This document shows, one piece after another, positions 19,801-30,177 of a stretch of DNA of 64,000 nt. The notes beneath the pieces are model-generated. The model saw only the letters and a program-made list of their open reading frames with translations, was not told the DNA's origin and made no database searches. Location: the NCBI RefSeq assembly GCF_009792315.1, contig NZ_CP045542.1, forward strand, positions 806,001-870,000. The letters are read 5' to 3'. The translations under genes and the position numbers were made by a program. Numbering within the stretch: the first letter of the stretch is position 1; the number at the start of each line of letters is the position of its first letter. This stretch comes from Mycoplasma sp. NEAQ87857 (GTDB lineage Bacteria; Bacillota_I; Bacilli_A; Mycoplasmatales; Metamycoplasmataceae).

Positions 19801-21060
19801 TTAACAAGATTGAGCAAAGAGAATTCTTTCGTACTCATTAGGTGATAAGTACTTCCCATTGTATTTTAATGATTTTCTTGTTTTGTTATTAATTCTGTTC
19901 ATTATCTCTTGAATTTCTTCTTGTGAAGTGTTGTCAAAAGTTTTTCCTTTTGGGAAAAATAGTCTTATTTCTCTATGCATATTTTCGATTGAACCTTTTT
20001 GTGATGATCGATAAGGATCGCAGTGATAAATTTGTCCTATACAATCAATTTTATCTAATAAATAATTCTCAGATCCATTATCAATTGTTAAGCTATCTAT
20101 TCTTAAATTAAATGCTTTAATTAAGGTTTCTAAACCTTCTTTAGCAGCTAAAGCAGTTCTACCAATTTTGATTGAGTAAGCTTTTCTACTTTTTCTATTA
20201 AGTAATGTTAAAAGAACAGTTTTAGATCTTTTTGATCCTACTACTGTATCCATTTCATAGTCAAAAAAGTTTTGTCTTAAATTAATTTCTTCACTACGAT
20301 ATTTTATGTTTAAACCAATTTTCTTTTTCTTTTGTACTTGTTTTCTAGATAAAACAGAACTATACCCACGTTTTGAAACAATAGGTAAAATGTCTATAGG
20401 AAGGTTTAAATATGGTAATTTCAGTAAGTGGTAAATACTTTGTTCGCTAGTGATATATGAATTTGGGTTGCTTTCTATAAAGTTTAGTCTAATGTTAAAA
20501 ATAGAAGTTTTAATAGCTCTAACACTTACTTTTTTAAATTTGTTCTTATTGTAATTTTTAGTTACTTCATTTAAATAAACAAAGAAATCTTTATATCTAT
20601 TTTTCATAATTTGTTTTTGTAAAAAGTTTCTATGTTGTTCAGCTTGGTTTCTAGAGTCAAATCAATTTTTAATATTAAGTCATTGAATTTGTTGAAAGTA
20701 CTGACCGCAATTATTGCATCTTTGACGTTTTGGAAAGTGTTTAACGTCGTTAAATTTCATTAGTTTATTAAAGTTTGAAACAATGCTTTTACGACTAAAT
20801 CCAAGCTCTTTAGATATCTCTTTTAAGCTATTATTACTCTTTAGGCGATCAACCATTATCATAACACTTGATACGTTAAAATGATTAGGGTCAAACTTTC
20901 TCTTTGATGATAGCACTTGAATATAAAAGTCTGTATCAACTTTAGTTTTCTTAAAAAGGTAATGCTTATAAACTTTGATATTTTGTTTATTATTTAAATG
21001 GTTTGAGATGAATTGTTTAATGCAAATAGGTTTAACTATTGGACTTTTACGTTTATTCAT
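19801..21060 (-). CDS. IS30-family transposase (419 aa)
   Basis: The frame from ATG 21060 is continuous with UGA=Trp. N-terminal half: a helix-turn-helix-like NSLKEISKELGFSRKSIVSNF and a CxxC pair (RCNNCGQYF). The DDE core shows FFDYEMDTVVGSK (first Asp), SLTIDNGSEN (second Asp) and SSQKGSIENMHREIRLFFPKG (catalytic Glu), the standard IS30 signature ending in NRINNKTRKSLKYNGKYLSP. It appears intact. Length is slightly above typical IS30 proteins. Confidence 0.93.
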
Positions 21061-21120
21061 TATAATTAAGTTGGTTTCCTTTCGTTTATTTTTTTCTATA
21101 TATATTTTACTAGGAAACTA

Positions 21121-21156
21121 AAAGCACGGACCCTTAAACCGGGAACCGTGCTTTTT
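21121..21156. terminator. GC-richer hairpin at the IS30 5' end
   Basis: AAAGCACGG pairs with CCGTGCTTT around a loop that itself contains CCC/GGG. T-run on the plus strand. It overlaps the proposed IS30 inverted repeat and lies upstream of the transposase, like the insulating hairpins of the IS1634-type elements here. Confidence 0.6.
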
Positions 21157-21200
21157 TAATGAATAGTAAAATTATATATTTTTCACAAAGTGTATAAAAA

Positions 21201-21251
21201 AATCCTATTTTATAGCATCATAGAGGTATCTATTATCTATAAAATAGGATT
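21201..21251 (-). terminator. mscL terminator
   Basis: A 15-bp perfect stem AATCCTATTTTATAG/CTATAAAATAGGATT with a 21-base loop and a T-run on the minus strand, five bases past the mscL stop. Confidence 0.8.
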
Positions 21252-21256
21252 AAAAT

Positions 21257-21673
21257 CTATTCTTTATTTTGATTAAAATTATTATTTAATTTTTGAAGTT
21301 CTTCAAGAATTAATTGATCAGTTGTAGGAACAACTGGTGATGGAACTGTTGGGTTTTTTCTTTCTTTAATTTCTTTTCTTTTGTTTGAAATTACAAAATA
21401 TGTAACTAAAACTAAGAATATTACAAGATTAACAATTACTAAAGAAATAACTGCAGCTAGAAAGTTTCCAATTCTAACATCGCCTCATTTCAATTGTTTA
21501 ATATCATCAAGTTTTAAATGGGCTATAATTGGAGCCATAATAATATCATCAGAAATTGATTTAACTACAGCACCAAAAACAGTTCCTAATAAAAGACCAA
21601 TAGCTAACATTAAAAAGTTACCTTTTTTCAATGAACCTTTTGCATCTTTTAATGATTTTTTGAATAAATTCAT
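21257..21673 (-). CDS. mscL: Large-conductance mechanosensitive channel MscL
   Basis: 138 aa. KGNFLMLAIGLLLGTVFGAVVKS is the pore-lining first helix with the Gly pattern of MscL, then DDIIMAPI and a second helix FLAAVISLVIVNLVIFLVLV. The C-terminal NQLILEELQKLNNN-type helix resembles the cytoplasmic bundle. MscL opens under membrane tension to release osmolytes. AAGGAG five bases upstream of the ATG. It follows aspS and a small membrane gene. One UGA Trp (KQLKWGDVRIG). Confidence 0.93.
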
Positions 21674-21744
21674 AATTCTCCTTTACTTATTATGTTTAAC
21701 ATATCATAAACTAAAAATTAATAAACAAGAATTTTATTTTAATT

Positions 21745-22107
21745 TTATGCACTAACTAATGGGTAAATCAAAGCAATAGCACCTGCAAAAAACATCAATG
21801 CTAAAAATAAAGTTGAGTTGTATTTAGCTCTTTGTCATGAAGGAAGATACATTCCAGTTTTTTCGTAAGTGATGTTTTGTCTTCTAGGATTTTCTTTTAT
21901 AAAATCATCTAGTTGTCTTTTTTTGTATTGTTTAAGTGCTGGTAATGAATATTTATAATAAACAAATAAACAAATTGCAGATAATACTAAAAAAGCAATT
22001 AATAAAGCTAAATATAAATATCAAGTTGATGTGTCTTTAGGAGTGCTAACAGTACTACCAATTTCAGGTTGACTATTTAAAAATAGTTGATTTAATTGAT
22101 TAATCAT
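21745..22107 (-). CDS. Hypothetical small membrane protein downstream of aspS
   Basis: 120 aa, not recognised. Two hydrophobic segments (YLYLALLIAFLVLSAICLFV at about 34-54 and TLFLALMFFAGAIALIYPLV near the C-terminus) flank a basic middle with LKQYKKRQLDDF and NPRRQNITYEKTGMYLPSW. The ATG follows the aspS stop codon by one base and the AAAGAGG site lies inside aspS, so it is translated with aspS. Two UGA Trp codons. No function can be assigned. Confidence 0.72.
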
Positions 22108-22108
22108 T

Positions 22109-23824
22109 TTAATTTTCCTCTTTATTATTTTGAATCAATAATGCTAATTCATCTAATTGATCTTGTGAAACCACTGAAGGAGCACTAGTAAATACATCTT
22201 CATTTTTTGAGTTTTTAGGAAAAGGTATTACATCTCTGATGGTGTTTTGGTTAGCTAAAATCATAATGATTCTATCTAATCCTAACCCAATTCCACAGTG
22301 AGGAGGTACTCCATATTCTAAAGCTTGTAAAAAGAAACCAAATTTACTTTGTTGTTCTTCTTTAGACATTTGAATTAATTCAAACATTTTTTCTTGTAGT
22401 TGTTTATCATAAATTCTAGCTGAACCACTACCTAATTCAAAACCGTTTAAAACTAAATCATAACTTCTTGCTCGAATTTGATCTTTTTCTAAAGAGTTTA
22501 ATTCTTCTAACGAATGATCAAATTGGGTAAATGGGTGATGAGCAGCTGCTCATTTATTAGTTTCTGCATCATATTCAAACATTGGTCAATTAACTATTCA
22601 AGCAAAGTTATATTCATCTTTTGCTCAATTGTATCAAGAGTTTAATTCAACTCTTAAAGCACCTAAAGCTTGAGATGCATTTTCGAATGTATTAGCACAA
22701 ATTAAGTATGTACCATCTTTTTGTTCTTGAGATTTAATAAGTTGTTTAGATGCTTCAAGTACTTTATTAGCAAAGTTAGTTTGCTTAATTTCACCATTTT
22801 CCACAGTCATAAAGAATAAAGCATTTACCTTATTCTTTTTAGCTATTTCTTCAAGCTTTTTAAAGTCTTTTTTAGTAATGATTTCTTGAATTTTAAGCAT
22901 TCTTTTACTTGGAGCTGATTTAATAATATTAAAATCAGTATCATTACAAAAATCATTAATATCTACTATTTTGTTATCGTGTCTTAAATCAGGTTTATCT
23001 GAACCATAGTCTCTAATACAATCATCAAAATTCAATCTTTGAAAAGGTATTTGAATATCGATGTTTTTTACTTTTTTAAGTACATATTGAAATAATTGTT
23101 CAATTTTAGATTGAAAAATTTCAACATCCATATAACTTACTTCAATATCTAATTGAGTAAATTCTGGTTGACGATCTTTTCTTGAATCTTCATCTCTAAA
23201 ACATCTAGCAAATTGGAAATAACGTTCAAATCCTGAAATCATTAATAATTGCTTAAATAATTGAGGGCTTTGAGGTAAAGCATAAAATCTACCTTGTTTT
23301 CTTGTAGGAACTAAAAAGTCTCTAGCTCCTTCTGGAGTTGCTTTAGTTAAAAAAGGAGTTTCTAATTCTAAAAAGTCATTTTGTTGCAAGAATTCTCTTA
23401 CAGCAAACATAAAATTATTTTTTAGAATAATATTATTTTTCATTACGTTTCTACGTAAGTCTAAGAATCTGTATTTTAATCTTAATTCTTCTTTAATTTC
23501 AATATCATCTCTTATTTGAAAAGGTATTTCATTAGCACTTGATAAAACTTTGTAATCATCAACTACAACTTCAATTTCCCCTGTAGGGAGATTTAAATTA
23601 ACATCTTTTCTTTCAACTACAGTTCCAGAAACTTCAAGCACACTTTCTTTACTAAAATGAATTGGTTGATTAAAAACTAATTGAGTAATTCCGTATCTAT
23701 CTCTTAAATCAACAAAGTTTAATTCACCAAATCTACGTTTATTTGCTACAAATCCATAAAGTGTTACTTTAGAACCAATGTCGCTTTTTCTTAATTGATT
23801 ATTATTTATTGTTTTATTCATCAT
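22109..23824 (-). CDS. aspS: Aspartyl-tRNA synthetase
   Basis: 571 aa. N-terminal OB fold (VTLYGFVANKRRFGELNFVDLRDRYG), class II motif 2 region with RYFQFARCFRDEDSRKDRQPEFTQLDIE, the PQSPQLFKQLL loop, and motif 3 GIGLGLDRIIMILANQNTIRDVIPFPK. It charges tRNA-Asp; in this group, which may lack AsnRS-independent routes, discrimination cannot be judged. The start (MMNKT) overlaps the 3' end of hisS by 11 bases, so the pair is translationally coupled. Several UGA Trp codons lie in the C-terminal third. Confidence 0.97.
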
Positions 23825-25169
23825 AATCTAACATAACTCCTTCTATTAATTCATCTAAAAATTCTTCATCTAAAGCATCAGATGGATCAATATGATCATT
23901 AATAAATAAGGTTAAATCAGTAATACCTTTTGGATCATCTGAGAACATAATTTTTTCATTAGTATTTAAATCTTTAACAATAAATACTGATTCAGGTAAT
24001 TTAGGGTCATCACAAATTAAAATACTTGCATTGTATGATTTAGCTTTATCAAATATCTTTTTAGATTTAATCAATGAGTATTCTGTATGAACTTGATTAA
24101 ATAAAGTTCTTAAAAAGGTATTTGTAATAGTTAATAAAGAATTTAAATTTTCTTGACTAACGCTTGCAGCAACAAAAATATTTGCTCCTTTAAGTTTTTG
24201 TTTAAAATCATTTGATTCAATAATTTTAGGTCCAATAATAGCAATTAATCTATCTACTCCAAAACCAAAACCAACACTAGATAATTTTGGTCCTCCTAGT
24301 TGATTGATTAAATTAGAATATCTACCTCCACCAATTAAGGTGCTTTGGCTTCCAGTATTTTCATCTAAAGATACAAATTCAAAAACAACTTCATCATAGT
24401 AATCTAAACCTCTAACTAAATCACTAGACACTTCATAACTAATTTCATTAGCATCTAAGTATTTAAGTACATTATCAAAATATTCTTTTGATTCTTTACT
24501 TAAAAACTCAGTAATTTTAGGTGCGTTTTTAACAAAATCTAATGTAGAATCTACTTTATCATCTAAGATTCTTAGAGCTTTCTTTTGATCTAATCTCATT
24601 TGAGATTGTTTTGAAAGTTGATCATAGTAAGGAGTAAGGTATTCAATTAATTTAGCTTCATATTTTTGTCTAGTTTCAAAATCTCCAATAGTATTAATTT
24701 TTAAAGTAAATGGAATTTCTAAGCTATTTAAAATAAAGTTAGCTAATTGAATTACTTCAACATCTTTATAGTAGTTTTTTTCTCCAATTAATTCAACACC
24801 TGCTTGATAAAATTGTCTATAACGTCCTTTTTGAGGTTGTTCATATCTAAACATAGGCCCAAAATAAGCAAATTTTTCATTATTTACATATCATTTGTTT
24901 TCAATTAAAGCTCTTACAAAACTAGCTGTCCCTTCAGGTCTTAAGCAAATTTCTCTATTCCCTTTATCAACAAATTCATACATTTCTTTATTTGCTATTT
25001 CAGAATCAGCAACTGAACGTTTAAATAATGATGTGTGTTCTAAAATTGGGGTTTCAATCATTTGATAATTGTAATTTTGTATTAAAGACATAAATATGTC
25101 ACGAATAAATTCTTTTACTTGAAAATCAATAGCATTATAGTCTTTAGTACCTTTAACTTTATTAATCAT
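23814..25169 (-). CDS. hisS: Histidyl-tRNA synthetase
   Basis: 451 aa. INKVKGTKDYNAIDFQ is the HisRS start, class II motif 2 reads FRYEQPQKGRYRQFYQAGVE, the histidine loop LVRGLDYYDEVVFE and motif 3 SSVGFGFGVDRLIAII follow; the C-terminal anticodon domain is NIFVAASVSQEN onward. It ends in an unusual acidic tail of about 35 residues (DHIDPSDALDEEFLDELIEGVML). First gene of hisS-aspS, a common pairing in Firmicutes relatives. AAGGAG before the ATG. Confidence 0.97.
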
Positions 25170-25249
25170 ATTTCTCCTTATTTTAATTAATTTATAGCTA
25201 TATTTAATAGTTTATAAATTATATTTTATTTATAAAATTAAATTTCGAT

Positions 25250-26794
25250 TTATAAGCATTTTTTAATTATTTTTTTAATTTTTTTAGTTTTAAAAATTAA
25301 ATTTCAAAATGCAAAAAATCTATTAAGTTTATTCTTGATATTTTTGTCATTGTAATTAGCTTTAATCGTAATTCACTCATTAGCTAAATGTTTATAAACA
25401 TAAAAGTTTATTTTTTTATTGTTATTATTATTATTTTTCATTTCAAGATTAACCAAATAATGAGTGGTTTGATCTTGAAAATTAACAATTTTACTGTTAT
25501 TTCAATCTATTTTTCATTTATGTTTTAAATTAAAATTATCAATAATTTGTTTTAAATTATCATTGGTTAATTTATTTAAATCCATATATGAACAATTAAT
25601 TGTAAAGTGTTTAATAATGTTGCTTTTAAAGAAGTTTTTCATCTTTTTATATTTTAGATAAAGCAAATTATTATTCTTTTTATAAGTATCAAGCATTTTA
25701 CACACCTGAAAAACCAAATTATAATTACTGTAATCAATAGGATTATCAATAATATTAATTAAATTATTTTTATCAATTGAATCTACATAAGTTCAATTAA
25801 AACCAAGTGAGCTAAGCAAATTAGTTATTTCATTAATTTGATTAGGTTTAATAATGATTTGATCTTTTTGATCAAAATTTTTATTCTTTCAACTAAAAGA
25901 ATAAAAATTAATTAATAAATATAATAATTCATCACTTTTAATTTCGTTATACGAAGGTATTTTATACCATAATTTACTTTTAATTTTAAAAGCAAATTTA
26001 AAATTTTTCTTTTGATTATACAAAATAAATACATCTGATTTTTTATATTTTAAATACCTAATGTATTTAAAGAAAAACTTATTTGAAAAAAATGATTTGT
26101 TAGATTTCTTTTGTTGGAGTTGTAAATGATTTGTAATTTTTTTAAGAATAAAGTCAATGTTTGTCATTGAATTTAAATCACTTGCATATGAATAACTATT
26201 AATTTGAGTAGCTTGATGATATTGATCAAATTCAATTGAATTATAAATTTGATCAATAGAAACATAATTAACATTACTTTGGTCATTTGTAAAATTAATT
26301 ATTTCATCAAAATGTATCATCGTTTCAACTAAATTAGTCATTTGGTTAATAGATATTAATTTATTTTGGTCAAATAATTTCACATATCAAAATTGATCAA
26401 ATTCATTGAATTCAAAATAAATAGCATAATCATAATTATTTTTAATTTCATTTTGAAATAAAAATGGATCAATGGTGTTTTTTGCAACAAAGATTCGGTT
26501 ATTAAAAATACTATTGATGCTGTAATTTAATAAATCAAAATCTTTATTACAAGCAATAAAGATTTTTTTATCAATTATTTGTTTGGTGAATAAATAAGAA
26601 ATTATAGAAATGGTATAAGTATTTAATGCATTAGTTGCTTCTTCAAAGTTTTTAAACTTAATTCCATATGGTGTGATTTGTGGTTTTGATTGAATATTAA
26701 CAAGAAATAAATCATCTTTTATTTTTGTTTCAATATCAAAATCAAGATTAAATTTATTGTAAATATGTTTTCAAATTGATAAAGCTGTATGCAT
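25250..26794 (-). CDS. Divergent phosphohexomutase-like protein, probably catalytically inactive
   Basis: 514 aa, read through six UGA Trp codons, so only pieces appear in the standard code. The N-terminal region (ITPYGIKFKNFEEATNALNTYTISIISYLF, then KKIFIACNKDF and FDQFWYVKLFDQNK) resembles in outline the first domain of phosphogluco/phosphomannomutases, with an N-x-Y-T helix and a strand IFIAxxKD, but the catalytic TASHNP serine loop is not visible. The rest is Asn/Lys-rich and unrecognised. It could be a pseudoenzyme or a family of its own. Located upstream of hisS, transcribed away from the 23-bp repeat array. Confidence 0.5.
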
Positions 26795-26934
26795 ATTTTT
26801 CCATTTCTGTAGATAATGTTTGAATTTTACCAAATTTCATAAAAAATAGACTATTAAATATAATATATATTATATTTATATAACAAATTTTGTAAAAAAT
26901 TTAAATTTTTTAATAATAAAGCTTGGGGAACGAT

Positions 26935-27164
26935 AACTTTCATTTTACATTTTGCATAACTTTCATTTTACATTTTGCATAACTTTCATTTTACATTTTG
27001 CATAACTTTCATTTTACATTTTGCATAACTTTCATTTTACATTTTGCATAACTTTCATTTTACATTTTGCATAACTTTCATTTTACATTTTGCATAACTT
27101 TCATTTTACATTTTGCATAACTTTCATTTTACATTTTGCATAACTTTCATTTTACATTTTGCAT
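26935..27164. repeat. Ten perfect tandem copies of a 23-bp unit
   Basis: 230 bp consisting of exactly ten identical copies of a unit that begins AACTTTC and ends TTTGCAT. No spacer and no base difference occurs between copies. All frames on both strands contain stops, so it is not coding. It sits between two divergent promoters, 42 bp upstream of an ATPase gene and 140 bp upstream of the phosphohexomutase-like gene. The rest of the gap (26795-26934) is AT-rich, with an ATATAATATATATTATAT palindrome that could supply -10 boxes both ways. Confidence 0.97.
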
Positions 27165-27194
27165 AAATTGATAATAAAAATATTAGTAAAATAA

Positions 27195-27200
27195 TATAAT
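27195..27200 (+). promoter_or_regulatory. -10 box of the ATPase gene, probably leaderless
   Basis: TATAAT ends six bases before ATG 27207; no Shine-Dalgarno. It lies 30 bp downstream of the tandem repeat array, so copy number could change the -35 surroundings or protein binding. Confidence 0.5.
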
Positions 27201-27206
27201 TTATTT

Positions 27207-28100
27207 ATGGAAACACTTGAATTTAGTAGATTTTTAGAAGAAAAAGTTAGTGAGTACTTACAAACTTTTGGGTGTGTTGTAATAAAGGGTCCAAGGTTTG
27301 TAGGTAAGACTTATTTGAGTAAGAAATTTAGTAAGTTAAATATAGATCTTTCTAACGCAAAAAAAGAGTTCTTAGAAGCAGCTAGAATCAGCCCTCATTC
27401 GATATTAGAACAAAGTGTAAAACCAGTACTTATTGATGAATGACAATTAGCACCACAATTATGAACTGCTGCAAAGAATATAATTGACGAAAAAAATAAT
27501 GATCGAGGATTATTTATTTTTACTGGATCTGTTCAATTGAAATATATGGATATAAAAGAATTTGGTATAGGTCGATTTGGTTCATTAGAATTATGACCTT
27601 TAAGTTTATATGAAAGTAGAGATTCTAACGGTGCAATTTCACTAAAAGATATAAAAGATGAAAAATTTAAAACAACATTTTTCAAAGAACCAATGACCTT
27701 AGAAAAAGTTATTCAATTAACTTTTAGAGGCGGATTCCCTGTATGTGTAAAAAATGAAGGTTATTCAAGAATTAATAAAGAATATATAAAACAAACAATT
27801 GAATCGCTAAATATTATAGATGGATACAAAAACACAGATAAACATAAATTTGAGATGTTTTTACGATTAATGGCTTTAAGGGTCGGGAATATTATTTCTA
27901 ATGAAAATTTAATTAATCAATTATCAAAAAGTGATAGTGAAAAAATCACCAGACCAACAATTAATAAATATATGGAAATTTTAAGAAACCAATTTTTAAT
28001 TGATGAATTATCTTCATATGATTCAAATGTTATTTCGCCATATAGAATAATCAAAAAGAAAAAACTTTATTTTTATGATCCGAGTTTAGCACTAGCTGCT
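27207..28100 (+). pseudogene. AAA_14/DUF4143-type ATPase, C-terminus lost to IS insertion
   Basis: About 298 residues remain before the IS begins; the frame then runs six residues into the IS. N-terminal VVIKGPRFVGKTYLSKKF is a P-loop (Walker A), VLIDEWQLAPQLWTAAKNIID is the Walker B region with DEWQ, and FTGSVQLKY and GRFGSLELWPLSLYES are typical of this ATPase family; the end (YRIIKKKKLYFYDPSLALAA) is the start of the DUF4143 domain. About 100 residues are missing, and they are not found beyond the IS copies. Such ATPases are often antitoxin- or virulence-associated, but function is uncertain. Three UGA Trp codons. Confidence 0.85.
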
Positions 28101-28125
28101 CCTGACTTTTGCAGTTAAAAAATTT

Positions 28126-28152
28126 TTACTTATATACATAGTATATAAGTAA
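28126..28152. terminator. Hairpin upstream of the type 2 transposase (copy A)
   Basis: TTACTTATATAC/GTATATAAGTAA with a 3-base loop, 12-bp perfect stem, followed by T-rich sequence. Probably blocks read-through from outside; an identical hairpin is in copy B. Confidence 0.7.
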
Positions 28153-28201
28153 TATTAATTTTTTTACTTGTTATTCTGTTAGAATATGATATAATGCGAA
28201 T

Positions 28202-29908
28202 ATGTTTGTGAAAATTAGTAAAGTAAGTGGTGTTGAATATGTAACACTAGTGGAATCAAAATGAGACAAAGTTAAAAAGAAAGCAGTTCATAAAGTTGTA
28301 CAAAGATTGGGTAGAAAAGAAGATTTAATAGCAAACGATCCACTTGCTATTGAAAAATTAAAAGAAGAATGTAAAAAGTCAAAAGCAAAAATATCAGAAG
28401 CAAATCAATTAGTAACTGATGTTATGGATTCACTTCTTCATAATGTACTTCTTACTGATAACGAAACTTTAGACACTATGTGTTATGGTAATTTGATTTA
28501 TAGAAAATTATTCAAAACACTAAAGTTAGACAAGTTTTTCAATAAAGTTGATAAAAGTTATAGGACAAAATACTCACTTTCTGAACTTACAGAATTCTTA
28601 GTAACTTCAAGAATTTTAAGACCTGAATCAAAACTTCAAACTTTCAATCAAAAAGAAAAATTTATTACAAATTATGACTTTTCTCTTGAGTCAGTTTATA
28701 GATCACTTGAAAAAATTGGTAAAGAAAAAAGCAAGGTTGTAAGTTATTTAAACAAACAGTTATCAAGCTTGTACAATAGAGATTTAACACATTGTTATTA
28801 TGATGTAACAACAATTTATTTTGAAAGTTTTGACGCTGATGAATTAAGAAATTTTGGTTTTTCAAAAGACTTAAAAGTGAATCAAACACAAGTGGTTTTA
28901 GCACTTGCTATTGATAACAAAGGTATTCCTATTACATATGAAGTTTTTCCCGGAAATACTAATGAATTCAAAACATTTTTACCATTTTTAGAGAGTTTGA
29001 AAAACAATTTTGGTTTCCAAAACATCACAATTATTGCTGATAAAGGCTTAAATTCTAAAAATAACCTATTAGAAATGAAAAAATTAGGTTACAACTACAT
29101 CATTACTGAAAAAATAAAATCATTAGATAAAAAGGTGTCTGATGCATTTGATTTAGATACTTTTGAAAGTGTTACAGATAAATTTTTCGTGAGAAAAATA
29201 CCTGTAATTGACTATGTTAATAGTGACGAAAAAGTCTATGCTCTAGATGATGAATTAGTTTTAACTTACTCAAGCGAAAGATCAAAATATGACTTATATC
29301 ACATTGAAAAATTAAAACAAAAAGCTACTAAACTAATTGAACAAAAGAACCATACAACATACAAATCATCTATTAATACAGGTGGCAAAAAGTATATTTC
29401 AAGTAAAGTTGAAAACGTTGAATTCAATCAAAAACAATATGATAAAGATTTAAAGACAATTGGGTTTTATGGGATAAGAACTAATATTAAAGAAATTGAT
29501 CCAATGAAAATTTATAAACAATTAAGAGGTTTATGAAAGATTGAAGAATCTTTTAGAGTGCTTAAAACCAATTTTGAAGCAAGACCAGTTTATGTGTGAA
29601 AAAAGGAATCTATTTTAGGTCATTTCTTAATTTGTTATATATCTTTAGTTATTCAAAGATATCTTGAATTATTATTAAAAGAAACAGTAAATTTTGAAAA
29701 AGATGATCAATATTTAACTACATCTAAAATTATAAAAACCTTAAATGAGAAAGCTACAGTAGTCATTTGAGGAGAAGATAAAGAACATTTTTTAAGATTA
29801 AAAATGGATGAAGGACTTACAAGAATATTAAAAGCATTTAATATTAATTCACTACCTAAATATGGTAAGGTTGAAAATTTAAGTTCTATTATACTAGGAA
29901 AAAGATAA
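28202..29908 (+). CDS. IS1634-type transposase, type 2 copy A (568 aa)
   Basis: Starts at ATG 28202 (MFVKISKVSGVEYVTLVES), seven codons of which precede the first UGA Trp. TATAAT at 28190-28195 lies six bases upstream, so the message is probably leaderless. Catalytic landmarks: CYYDVTTIYFESF (first Asp), ITIIADKGLNSKNNL (second Asp) and WKIEESFRVLKTNFEARPVYV (Glu). It differs clearly from the type 1 and type 3 proteins in this window. Length is normal; it looks functional. Confidence 0.93.
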
Positions 29909-29909
29909 A

Positions 29910-29953
29910 CAAAAAGACGAAAACGCAATAAATACAGGGGTTTTCGTCTTTTC
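29910..29953 (+). terminator. Terminator of the type 2 transposase (copy A)
   Basis: AAAAGACGAAAAC pairs with GTTTTCGTCTTTT around a 15-base loop, starting two bases after the stop codon. Confidence 0.8.
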
Positions 29954-29978
29954 TTTAACCATAACTGCAAAAGTCAGG

Positions 29979-30177
29979 TGAACTTAGCTTGCTCATCATT
30001 AATTAATTCACTAGTTTTCTCTAAAATTCCTAATTCAACTATAGGATCTAATACATAATTTGTTTTTTGAGTAATAGCAGCAAAATTCTCTTGCTTAATT
30101 CTAAAGAAGTTATCAAAATCTATATAATATGTTTCATTTTCATTTAAATTTAAAGTAAATTGATTAATTAAGTTTTT
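29979..30177 (-). pseudogene. Orphan gene fragment between two IS copies
   Basis: 199 bp with an open minus-strand frame of about 66 residues (NLINQFTLNLNENETYYIDF... ITQKTNYVLDPIVE... INDEQAKF). Both ends are cut by IS copies, so it is the inner part of a gene whose remainder is elsewhere. It is in the opposite direction to the ATPase gene and does not resemble its missing end. I do not recognise the family. Confidence 0.6.

Larger units (their letters stand above)
19596..21165 (-). mobile_element. IS30-family insertion sequence (approximate ends)
   Basis: Contains an intact IS30 transposase. Imperfect inverted repeats frame it: ACGGTTCTTGGTTTTA at 19612 and, on the other strand near 21149, ACGGTTCCCGGTTTAA; similarity extends a few bases further outward (TATTTATTAAA against TATTCATTAAA), so the exact ends are uncertain. 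It lies between tRNA-Ser and mscL, beyond the mscL terminator, and disrupts no gene. No clean target duplication can be assigned. Confidence 0.7.
28101..29978 (+). mobile_element. IS1634-like element type 2, copy A (1,878 bp)
   Basis: Ends are inverted repeats CCTGACTTTTGCAGTTA (28101) and its complement ending at 29978. It carries an intact transposase and a terminator (29910-29953). A perfect stem-loop at 28126-28152 lies upstream of the transposase. It is identical to copy B in every part compared. It truncates the ATPase gene. No direct repeat is found at its two flanks. Confidence 0.95.

Noticed and set aside
26935-27164. CRISPR array
   Set aside because: The units abut with no spacers, are only 23 bp and no cas gene is near.
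28665-28904. Antisense frames inside the transposases (also 29707-29970, 30742-30981, 31784-32047)
   Set aside because: They lie wholly inside transposase genes, repeat exactly in both IS copies and have no ribosome site or recognisable product.
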